DNA of 64,000 nt from Burhinus oedicnemus (lineage: Eukaryota; Chordata; Aves; Charadriiformes; Burhinidae). Made by a program: the position numbers and the translations under genes. This document shows, one piece after another, positions 56,874-64,000 of this stretch. Location of the stretch: positions 2,886,105 to 2,950,104 of the forward strand of contig VFFE01007669.1 in NCBI GenBank assembly GCA_008921705.1, in the 5' to 3' direction. Each line of letters starts with the position of its first letter. Position 1 is the first letter of the stretch. The notes beneath the pieces were generated by a model, which saw only the letters and a program-made list of their open reading frames with translations, did no database searches and had not been told where the DNA came from.

Positions 56874-58576
56874 TGTTGAGCCGCCAGACTCGTGCGAGAT
56901 GGCTTCCAGCGGGAAATGTGTGCCATGCTGTCTGTAACTAGGGGCAATCTGGTAACAAACACATGGCAAATTCACAAATTACTTGTCTAACCATCTGCTT
57001 TGTCTTACCCAGTGCTGCCATAATCTACTGTCACCAGCAATGCCATTTTTCTCATACTAAAATGCATTTAAAAATGCATATACTGCATTTGGAAGCTAAA
57101 AAAACCCAAATGAACACTGCTATTATTTTTCAGCTTTTGTGCCCTTCATTTCCCTGATGTAATATCTATCTTTTCTCTGTTGTTTTTATCAATTTAACTG
57201 CTGCTTCGCCCATGCAGGCCCTGCAGCCGTTCGAGCCCCCTGCATCTGCTCTTTCTAGTCGGGTGTTGCGTTTATGCATGCAGTTCGGTGACAAAGATTT
57301 CAGTGAAAATCTTGTATTCCTCATGCTGTCAAAAGCATTAGGTATTCTCCGCACTTGTAACTTGGCTGCATGATATCACCCTGCCAAAAAGACTTATCTG
57401 CAGTAGTATTTGTTCATGGCTGACTTCCTTCAGGCTGGAGTGGGCAGAAGCCCCCCCCGCACTTGTTCCTCATACATGAATGGAAGGAGCGATGCCCTAA
57501 ATTCAGCTAGTGGTGAGTTCTGCTTCTTTCCAGTTGAGAGGAACGAGAGCCGGTCTGCCAGGTTAGCATGGTGGGAAGTGGGCTTGGCCAACGTCTGGAG
57601 CAGGGGCCGGGGGGGGCCTCATAAACCAAGCCAGAAAGCTTGGAGTTGAGATAGACACAAAAAGGGTACTTCTGTGTGTGAATAAAACATTTGTCACAAA
57701 AATCTCTGAATACTCTGAAGGAAAAAAAAAAAAAACCCTTCTTAGCAACAGATCAAATTCAGGGACTCGGTATAGCTCATCCCCTCCCTGTGCTTTTTCA
57801 CCTCGGTCATGACAGGTCACGTTCCCCTGTTAACAACAAGCAGCTTTCACTTCTCTGTCCATGTTTAACCGCAGCAGCTCGGGTTGCCTTGATTTTTTGG
57901 GGAGGGAAAGAGTCTTGTGTCTCTGCCAGTGAACGCTCCTTGCAGCCAGGCTTTCGCTCCCCAAAGGCCTTCTCCAAATACCTGCTCCTGCCTCTTCCAG
58001 CATGAGCTCTGACTTCCAGCCAGAGAGGGGGAGCTGGCTCCCAGGTCAGGGGGCTGCTCTCAGGTCAGCCCAGCTCCAAGAGGAATAACCCACACAAAGG
58101 CTGCAGACTTTTAGGGGCTCCTACAGATTCTGCATCCTCCTGATTCCAAGCAGCTAGACCTTTTTTTTGCAGGGGGTCGACACATACTTACGTTACCTAA
58201 GAGCTATAATTTGCCAAAGACCATGGTAACTCTCTCCTGCATCTGTTTCGGAGCGAGCCAGCCCTGCCTTGGGTGGGCAGGAATGCTTTGAGAGACCACG
58301 AGAGGATCCGGAGGGGCATCATCAGCATTCCCGCAATGCCTCCGTGCAATTGTATCTCTGCTGGGCACGGCAGCTGCCTGGCTTGGGATAAAGGTTGGAA
58401 GCAGCCAGCCGCTTGTTTGAAATAAGATATCTGCAACAATGGGAGCTGCCGGCCAAGGCACAGGCCAGGGACAAGGACAGAGTTATGTAGATGGAGAGTT
58501 TTTACTGGAGGATGAATGTAAATGCAGAGGCTGAATGCTGAGTTAGTGGTGGGCTGTGGGTGAGGGGGAGTGATTT

Positions 58577-58621
58577 AAAAACAAACAAACAAACAAAAAA
58601 CCCAAACTAAAATAATAATAA
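58577..58621. repeat. A-rich (AAAC)n and (AAT)n tract
   Basis: AAAC units followed by CCC and AATAATAATA. Low-complexity sequence in the intergenic region. Confidence 0.75.
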
Positions 58622-59512
58622 GGGCATCCAGCAAGAAACACCAAACCAGCTGGCAGACAGCACAAAAGATATCCAGAAGAAACAGAAAGTATGTCTGGTG
58701 TCACCCAGAGGCAAAGCTAAGAAAGGTTTTTGTGGGGAACGTTTTCTGGAAGAGGAAATTCGGAGTAGCGTGTAAGAATGGCTGTGGTAGGTCACCTTGT
58801 GCAATGCCCTGTCTCCAAACAGCAGGTGCCTAGGGAAAAGTCCAAGAACAGCTTAAGCATTAGGCAATATTTCCCCAGGACACGAGCCCAGCCTCCTGTG
58901 ACTTGTGACTCTGGGACTTCTGTGACAGACTTCTTGGGGAGGGGGAGGCATTTAATAGTAAGAAATTAATTTATCAAACTAATTTTTCTGAATACACACG
59001 AACTTCTGGCAGCCAGACACTCCTGTGCGCCAAGTTCCACTGCAGACACGCTGTGTGAAGGAGTGTCTTGGTTAAGCCTGCCAACATGCCAAGTTTCCCT
59101 TGATGCCCTCTACTTTTTTGCACTGGGACAGTGACTGAATCCAAATCTGCCTTCTCCAGACCGTTTGGGATTTTACAGACTCTACCAAAGCTCTTTCTCT
59201 CTCTGGCTTCTCTTCCAGACTGAAGGTTCATACTATCTATCTGTTCCAAGTATGGAAGCCAGTTTCTACCATGGATGTCGTCGTCATTTTCTCCCGGGCC
59301 ATTTCCAAGTCTCCTTTCGAAACCAGAGGACCAGAACTGCAAAGAGCTCTCAGGTCACCAGTGGCATCTTTCCTGTTTGCTTCATCTCCGTTCCTAGGAA
59401 CTGACGGACTTGCTTTTCTCACACTGCTGAGCACTCCACAGAACCTTCTATCTCAAGATTTTTTTCCTGAGTGATATTGGTGAGCTCAGAGAAGGTCATC
59501 ATGTATATATTT

Positions 59513-59536
59513 ACACACACACACACACACACACAC
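59513..59536. repeat. (AC)12 microsatellite
   Basis: Twelve perfect AC units flanked by ATGTATATATTT on the left and ATATAAAT on the right, so the tract can form Z-DNA or slip; likely polymorphic. Confidence 0.95.
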
Positions 59537-59599
59537 ATATAAATCCTTCACAGTTGGTTGTTTTCTAGCCTGAATAACTGAGTATTATTGCCAAACACC

Positions 59600-59890
59600 A
59601 CACTTTTCACCCCTTTTCCAGGTGATTTATGACAATAATGAGCAAGCACTAACATGCCCTGCAGGAATCCACCGGATCTGCCCTGCTATAGAAACCAATC
59701 ATATTCCTACCACTTGCTTTCACAAATCAGTAAGTCTATAGGTATCTATGGGAGGGTTTTCCCTCTTACTTCAGGTTACTTAGGTTAGTTAACAGCTTTC
59801 AAGGGGGTACTCTACAGTACCTTTTGAAAATCCCAGGAGATTCAAGGAGATGGATCCCTCTTGAACATATTTGTTCAATTCTTCAAAGGT
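59600..59890 (-). mobile_element. Ancient CR1-like LINE fossil, reverse-transcriptase part, minus strand
   Basis: Read on the minus strand, the stretch follows the order of the CR1 ORF2 reverse transcriptase as I know it. A worn counterpart of the LDFQKAFDKVP region lies near 59810-59850, then the counterpart of the RKQRV region near 59700-59720, then GGATTCCTGCAGGGC where the SGVPQGS turn would be (about 59663-59677). It is full of substitutions and indels, cannot be translated and is far older than the copy at 9.6 kb. Identification is by similarity remembered from the family; the edges are approximate. Confidence 0.5.
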
Positions 59891-60200
59891 TTCTGATCCA
59901 TCTGTGAAGCAAAGGGAGGGAGCAGCCTCATCCCAGCACAGTCTGTACACCAGCGAGGGTGCATCAGAAATAAATTACTGTGATTTCTTTTCCCTCGGAG
60001 AAACAAAATCCCAAATCTGGCAAGTTGCTCTGGTCACAAAGGGTGACACACAGCTTTGAGTCTCCAGCTCGGGAAGTTTCCGAGGTCTCACTGAGATGTT
60101 CGCTTACTCTACAGATAATTCTTTCTTATCTTCATTTATATATTTATTTGTTTATTAAGTCACAGATCACATTGCAACTTAGAAAAAATGACCTTCTGTA

Positions 60201-60428
60201 AACTGCAGAAGATACTTGACTGGTGAAACACGCTGTGCTCCCATTTCCAACTCGGCAGTGCAGTGGCCCTCAGCTGTCATTCCCAAAAACAGGTGCTGGA
60301 AATCAATACCTCGGTGGTTATATTTCAGCAGCACCCTGGCAGGAGGCAGCACAATCCTCCTCCGAAGAGACCTTAAAGGTGCTTTGTGTGTGCCTCCATC
60401 TGTATGACTGCAGCAAGAGGGAGCTGGG
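60201..60428 (+). promoter_or_regulatory. CHRNA1: CHRNA1 promoter and 5' UTR
   Basis: The region directly precedes the signal-peptide exon. It contains two E-boxes, CAGCTG (60271-60276) and CAGGTG (60290-60295), a TATA-like TATATTT (60319-60325) and a third E-box CATCTG (60397-60402). Paired MyoD-type E-boxes shortly upstream of the start site are the defining muscle element of known vertebrate CHRNA1 promoters, including chick. The likely start of transcription lies about 60345-60380, judged from the TATA-like element. No CpG island is present, as expected of a tissue-restricted promoter. Confidence 0.75.
60271..60295 (+). promoter_or_regulatory. CHRNA1: Paired MyoD-type E-boxes of the CHRNA1 muscle enhancer
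   Basis: CAGCTG and CAGGTG are spaced 19 bp start to start, close to two helical turns, so bound factors would face the same side of the DNA. Such a pair is known to drive activity-dependent muscle expression of the alpha subunit in chick and mouse. Confidence 0.78.
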
Positions 60429-60468
60429 ATGATGAAGGTCCATCACATACTCCTCCTCATCTCCGCAG
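60429..60468 (+). CDS. CHRNA1: CHRNA1 exon 1: signal peptide
   Basis: Two adjacent ATG codons (60429 and 60432) open [14 protein letters not shown] chose the first, though the second has the better context (A at -3). The stretch IILLL-type hydrophobic core and the following AGLALC from exon 2 make a cleavable signal, with Y20 as mature residue 1. The donor is GTAAAG; the exon ends with one base of codon 14. Confidence 0.9.
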
Positions 60469-63400
60469 GTAAAGGTGTTCCAGCCACTGCCTTGAATGGG
60501 GGTTGGCTCCCTCCAGGAGCATGCAGGACCAGGGCTTTGCATATACATCGGTATGAGCGAATGTGTGTTCTGGGAGCAGCCTGTCCTGCTGATAAGGTTT
60601 TATGAACACACCAAATCATTTAAATGAGAGCTTTGGAGTGCATTGGTAACAGCTCGGATATTTGTAATTTCAGACATCAGATACTTTGAAGTGAGAATTT
60701 TTTGTGTTTAATTGTTTTTCTCTCTGTCATCTTTTTACCATGCCCCCATTTACTCTAGTGCTACATGTATTTCAAAATGTGTGAAAGGATCTAGTAAATA
60801 TGGCTTGAAATGTAAGAATTCATTACAAGAAATTTCATTAAGTTGTGGGACTACTGACAAGGAAGCAGAGTTCATTTGCAGCTGCATGTGTTGTACCAGG
60901 ATAATTATTTTTAAACTGTCCCTTAAAAGAATAAGTATTTTGTGATCCTAACAACTTTTCAACAAATTCAAGCAGTATACTAAATTCCTACCAAGCCACA
61001 CCAGATGGTGTGAAGGATTTTAATTGGATTAATAAAGCAAAGCAAAGAGCTTGACTTAGATATGATGCTGTGATCGTAACTTAAAAATTGAAAGATGACT
61101 CCTGCCCAGCCCTCTGGGAGGGGAAGCAAGCAGTGCTTGTCTGTAGCAGACAGCTTTTCTGAATGGCATCCAAGTATTTTAACATCATCTCATGGCAGGA
61201 CAAGGCCAAGACAGAATCCTTGGCATCTCAGCTCAGCTATATAAAAGGAGCTGATGAAAAGGCAGTTAGGAAATAAGGGGAAATCCTGGCTTAGGTTGGA
61301 GTCAACAGCAAAATTCTTGTTGACTTCAATGGCCTGGGATTCAAACTGAAAGAGGGGAAGGCAACGATGAGATCTGCCAAAAATGCTTGTGGTGAGGCTC
61401 AGCTGTTCTGTTCCCTCTCGCCACCTTAAAGAGGGAATACATACAAAAACATCCCTAAGTCCCCCTTCCGTTTTCTTTACACCCCTGTAACAGTGAAGCA
61501 GCTACAGTCTGAGCACATGATGTGCCTGCTTGTTCTGCAACAGGCTATCTGAAATGGGGTTCCTCTGGTTTTCTGTCAGGTGGGAATCTGAGCCCTCACC
61601 CTTTGGGAGTACAATGCACTGCTAAAGCTGCACTGAAACAAAGCTGCTACCTGCCATTTTCACTCGTGATGCTCTGCTTCCAAGGGCTCTTTTGTGTAGC
61701 ACCACCGAGTCACGCTGAGCAGTCTTTGGGCAGAGCTCTCCAAGGACAGGTTTGAGGCATTCCCTGAGGAGAGGGAAATATGAGACCATATTGGGAATGG
61801 TTATCTTCTCTCTCTCACCATGAGCACAACCTGAGCAACTCCCATCGTGAAGAGGAGTACTTGCTGTGCTTAGACTTGAGATGCAAGGAGTCAATGACTG
61901 TTGTGCTTGGCCCTGTCCTTTGATGTTACTGTTACAGGCAAGTCTGTGGAATTGAAGGTGGAAAAGACAACATAAGAAATCCTTGATTGTGGGTATTCCC
62001 TGCTCTTAACTGCCCACAAGTATTGCACATAAGCACTGTTGCGGGTTGGAAGAGCTTGGAGGAGATTCCTAATGCTCAGTCTGATGTCCGCAAACATGGT
62101 TTTTGTTCATATCCTGGTTGGAGGCTATTGCCTTACTCCTAAGCTGACCTCCAGATCAGATAGGTAGTTAGCCCTGCTGATGGTATTTGCAATACACACA
62201 ATGCGTGCCTGAAATGAGGAGTTACACGGAGGACTCGGCATTAACCCACCACCAGCAGCTTGCTGTTGACAGTATTTCCTTCATGCCCACCTCAGCCTGA
62301 CAAGTGCTGTAGCCTCTTCCCTATCCCATCTGACTGATGCCACCCCTGCTGTTCTGCAGCTGGGCTGGCCCTGTGCTATGAACATGAGACTCGCCTCATC
62401 GAGGACTTATTCAGGGACTACAACAAGGTGGTGCGCCCAGTGGAGGACCATCGGGATGCTGTCGTTGTCACCGTCGGGCTGCAGCTCATTCAGCTTATTA
62501 ACGTGGTACGGTATGAATGCATGGTACGGTATGAATACATGGTACATGATGAATCAGTGACTTATGTGATAGTGCCAAATGGTGTCATTTTTCTAAGGAA
62601 ACAATTTTTCTCCTGATATTTGCCTTCTTTTCTTTCTTTTTTTTTTAAGGATGAAGTAAATCAGATTGTGACAACCAACGTACGCCTGAAACAGGTAACT
62701 CTAAATACTGCTAACTGTTTCATGCAATTCAAATAAATGCACTGGACACAGCCAGGAATTAACTACCCTGTTATACTTTCAGGGGCAACTTGGACAGGTG
62801 GGTCAGCTAGCAGAGCATTTCTTCTTTCTGGGCTCTCAAGAACAAAATGCGCTAGACACTAAGAGCCTTAAGAAAAGCATTTTGCATTGTATTTCAAACA
62901 GTAGACTTCTGGTATATTTATATTTTATATTATTTTATATTATTTTTTATAAGCTTCTTAAACCAAAATTTAAGTAATGTAAAAAATTAGCTGGGGGTCC
63001 CAGTAGCATGTGTTTATGCTTACCTGCATGTCCTGAAGCGAGGGAAGTGCATGTTTCTAGAAAGTACCACACCTACACCCAGAAGTGCTGGAAGAGGCTC
63101 TCAGTGGCTGAAATTCTCCCTCTTCAGCAATGGACAGACGTCAACCTCAAGTGGAATCCAGATGACTATGGTGGCGTGAAGAAAATCCGCATCCCTTCAG
63201 ATGATATCTGGAGGCCAGACCTTGTCCTTTACAACAAGTAAGGGGTGCCAGCTGCCTGGGCCGGGAGGGGTAGCTCTGCCCCGTGGCACCACTGTGGTGG
63301 GGCTGCTTCCCCACGACATCTGGGCCAGTGGTTAGCATGCCTCAGAGCAGGCTTCTCCAGGAGCAGGCACGATGGCGCTGGGGGGACCAGTCGATGCGCA

Positions 63401-63670
63401 GACAGAGAAATGCTTTTGTGACTATGTTAATTATGCCACCCATACTGCTGTTAATATCCTTGTTCCTTTTGCAGTGCAGATGGTGATTTTGCCATCGTTA
63501 AATACACCAAAGTCCTTCTGGAGCACACAGGCCTGATCACCTGGACACCACCCGCTATTTTTAAAAGTTACTGTGAAATTATAGTCACGCACTTCCCGTT
63601 TGACCAGCAGAACTGCAGTATGAAGTTGGGAACTTGGACGTATGATGGTACAGTGGTTGTTATTAACCCG
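60429..63670 (+). CDS. CHRNA1: CHRNA1, muscle nicotinic receptor alpha subunit, exons 1-5 (3' part outside window)
   Basis: This is the acetylcholine-binding alpha subunit of the pentameric cation channel at the neuromuscular junction. Exons 60429-60468, 62360-62505, 62650-62694, 63128-63237 and 63475-63670 join into 179 codons without a break: a 19-residue signal peptide and mature residues 1-160. Seen in the sequence are the main immunogenic region (W67-K76, NPDDYGGVK), Y93 and W149 of the agonist site, the Cys loop C128-C142 and an N-glycosylation sequon NCS at N141. The vicinal cysteines C192/C193, the four membrane helices and the stop lie in later exons beyond 64000. CHRNA1 rather than a neuronal alpha is chosen for its near identity to muscle alpha-1 and its position after CHN1. 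Confidence 0.97.
60469..62359 (+). other. CHRNA1: CHRNA1 intron 1, 1.9 kb
   Basis: The acceptor is GCTGTTCTGCAG. A consensus TATA box TATAAAAG at 61240-61247, flanked by CAGCT and AGCTG, lies inside. Otherwise I see unique sequence without exon or repeat. Confidence 0.92.
62360..62505 (+). CDS. CHRNA1: CHRNA1 exon 2
   Basis: This 146-nt exon completes A14 and encodes precursor residues 15-62, mature residues up to V43. It carries the end of the signal peptide, the mature N-terminus YEHETRL and the conserved [19 protein letters not shown] with LIQLINV, the first beta strand of the extracellular domain. The donor GTACGG is not the strongest, and it is followed at once by two tandem copies of the same site (see 62503-62556). 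Confidence 0.96.
62503..62556 (+). repeat. CHRNA1: 18-bp tandem repeat duplicating the exon 2 splice donor
   Basis: Three units lie end to end: 62503-62520, 62521-62538 and 62539-62556. Unit 1, GTGGTACGGTATGAATGC, contains the last codon of exon 2 and its donor. Unit 2 differs at two positions, so a second GTACGG donor stands exactly 18 bp on. Unit 3 has diverged further (ATGGTACATGATGAATCA). No stop codon occurs in the coding frame, so use of donor 2 would add six residues (VRYECM) and donor 3 twelve. Confidence 0.92.
62506..62649 (+). other. CHRNA1: CHRNA1 intron 2, 144 bp
   Basis: A very short intron with a strong T tract before the acceptor TTTTTTAAG. Its first third is the tandem repeat. 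Confidence 0.93.
62650..62694 (+). CDS. CHRNA1: CHRNA1 exon 3, 45 nt
   Basis: Fifteen codons, [15 protein letters not shown], mature residues 44-58, phase 0 on both sides. The 45-nt length is typical for this exon throughout the nicotinic receptor family. The donor is GTAACT. No mammal-type extra P3A exon is evident in the following intron. Confidence 0.97.
62695..63127 (+). other. CHRNA1: CHRNA1 intron 3, 433 bp
   Basis: AT-rich, with TATTTTATA repeats around 62915-62950. The acceptor is CTCCCTCTTCAG. Hominoids have an alternative exon (P3A) here; I see no counterpart. Confidence 0.93.
63128..63237 (+). CDS. CHRNA1: CHRNA1 exon 4, 110 nt
   Basis: Encodes mature residues 59-94 and two bases of N95. 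It holds the main immunogenic region (W67 to K76) and Y93 of the acetylcholine pocket in LVLYN. The 110-nt length is characteristic of nicotinic subunit genes. The donor is GTAAGG. Confidence 0.97.
63238..63474 (+). other. CHRNA1: CHRNA1 intron 4, 237 bp
   Basis: Short GT/AG intron with a T-rich acceptor TTCCTTTTGCAG and nothing else recognised. Confidence 0.94.
63475..63670 (+). CDS. CHRNA1: CHRNA1 exon 5: Cys loop and binding-site tryptophan
   Basis: This 196-nt exon completes N95 and encodes mature residues 96-160. It contains [13 protein letters not shown], the 13-residue Cys loop between C128 and C142 with the FPFD motif, the sequon at N141 and W149 in LGTWTYDG, the aromatic residue that contacts the quaternary ammonium of acetylcholine. 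The exon ends at INP before the donor GTAAGC, phase 0. Confidence 0.97.
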
Positions 63671-63958
63671 GTAAGCAAGGAGTTTGTGATTGGGAAAAGC
63701 TGTAAAGACCTGGATATGTTTTTAGGGAGATCTCAAATTTAGAACAGAATATAACCTTGTTTTGACTGAAAAAATAAGCAGGCAATACCTGTAAAATATA
63801 AAACCCTATTTGTAGATCTAGCACAAAATTTCCTGATTTGGCTTCTAAAATTCTGCATACGCGTGATTCCTGTGCCCTAACAGTCTCCTACCTGTCCATC
63901 CTCTGACAGCTTCAGACCACTCTTTATGGTGCTGCCTGTTCTGCTTTTGTTTGTTTTC
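63671..63958 (+). other. CHRNA1: Start of CHRNA1 intron 5
   Basis: Unique intronic sequence up to the terminal homopolymers. The remaining CHRNA1 exons should follow outside the window. Confidence 0.9.
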
Positions 63959-63964
63959 TTTTTT

Positions 63965-63995
<31 letters not shown>

Positions 63996-64000
63996 GGGGG
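63959..64000. repeat. T16 run followed directly by at least 26 G
   Basis: Sixteen T (63959-63974) switch without interruption to G (63975 to the window end). True T-to-G homopolymer junctions of this length are unusual and the G run may be a sequencing artefact next to an assembly gap. Confidence 0.93.

Larger units (their letters stand above)
45281..60200. other. Intergenic region between CHN1 and CHRNA1, about 15 kb
   Basis: I see no gene here on either strand. GC-rich blocks at 46.1-47.8 and 49.6-50.8 kb give open frames of 100-196 codons, but these run through low-complexity tracts, lack recognisable domains and overlap one another on both strands, as chance frames do. Present are a TA microsatellite (45581-45602), A-rich tracts (48230-48279, 58577-58621), an inverted repeat with a CTCF-like core (56851-56873), a CA microsatellite (59513-59536) and a worn CR1 reverse-transcriptase fossil (about 59600-59890). 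Muscle enhancers of CHRNA1 could lie in the right part. Confidence 0.75.

Noticed and set aside
62695..63127. Counterpart of the alternative exon P3A of primate CHRNA1
   Set aside because: No open, splice-bounded 75-nt segment with similarity was seen; the exon is known only from hominoids.

Overview
This is vertebrate nuclear DNA, almost certainly from a bird. Two single-copy genes lie head to tail on the + strand: the 3' half of CHN1 (alpha-chimaerin, a diacylglycerol-responsive Rac GTPase-activating protein of neurons) and the 5' half of CHRNA1 (alpha-1 subunit of the muscle nicotinic acetylcholine receptor). In other tetrapods the two genes are also neighbours in this order. The avian assignment rests on a CR1 LINE with the avian-type 3' end (ATTCTATG repeats, 9.57-9.89 kb), compact introns and a bird-like CHRNA1 protein (mature N-terminus YEHETRL). 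The CHRNA1 leader differs from the chicken leader as I remember it, so the species is probably not chicken.

Layout. From 1 to about 12.4 kb lies the end of a long CHN1 intron that belongs only to the SH2-containing alpha-2 transcript; I found no SH2 exon in it. From 12.5 to 13.0 kb is a CpG island with a 20-base assembly gap, the internal promoter of the brain alpha-1 transcript. The first coding exon of alpha-1 is 13142-13393. Six further exons follow (26551-26635, 38176-38349, 39045-39122, 40270-40407, 41434-41539, 44352-44523). All donors and acceptors are GT/AG and the reading frame joins to exactly 334 codons, the usual alpha-1-chimaerin length. The 3' UTR probably ends near 44.78 or 45.28 kb. 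From about 45.3 to 60.2 kb is intergenic DNA with no gene I can support. The CHRNA1 promoter (paired E-boxes at 60271-60295) precedes exons 1-5 (60429-60468, 62360-62505, 62650-62694, 63128-63237, 63475-63670). These encode the signal peptide and the extracellular domain up to mature residue 160; the rest of the gene lies beyond the window.

The two proteins do not act in one pathway: CHN1 works in neurons and CHRNA1 in skeletal muscle, so the 15 kb between them must separate two tissue programmes. I see no undescribed gene system. The points most worth checking are small ones: alpha-1 coding sequence that doubles as the alpha-2 splice acceptor; two short upstream ORFs in the alpha-1 leader; an 18-bp tandem repeat that copies the CHRNA1 exon 2 donor in frame; a symmetric CHN1 exon holding the arginine finger with a weak donor; and a perfect inverted repeat with a CTCF-like core between the genes.
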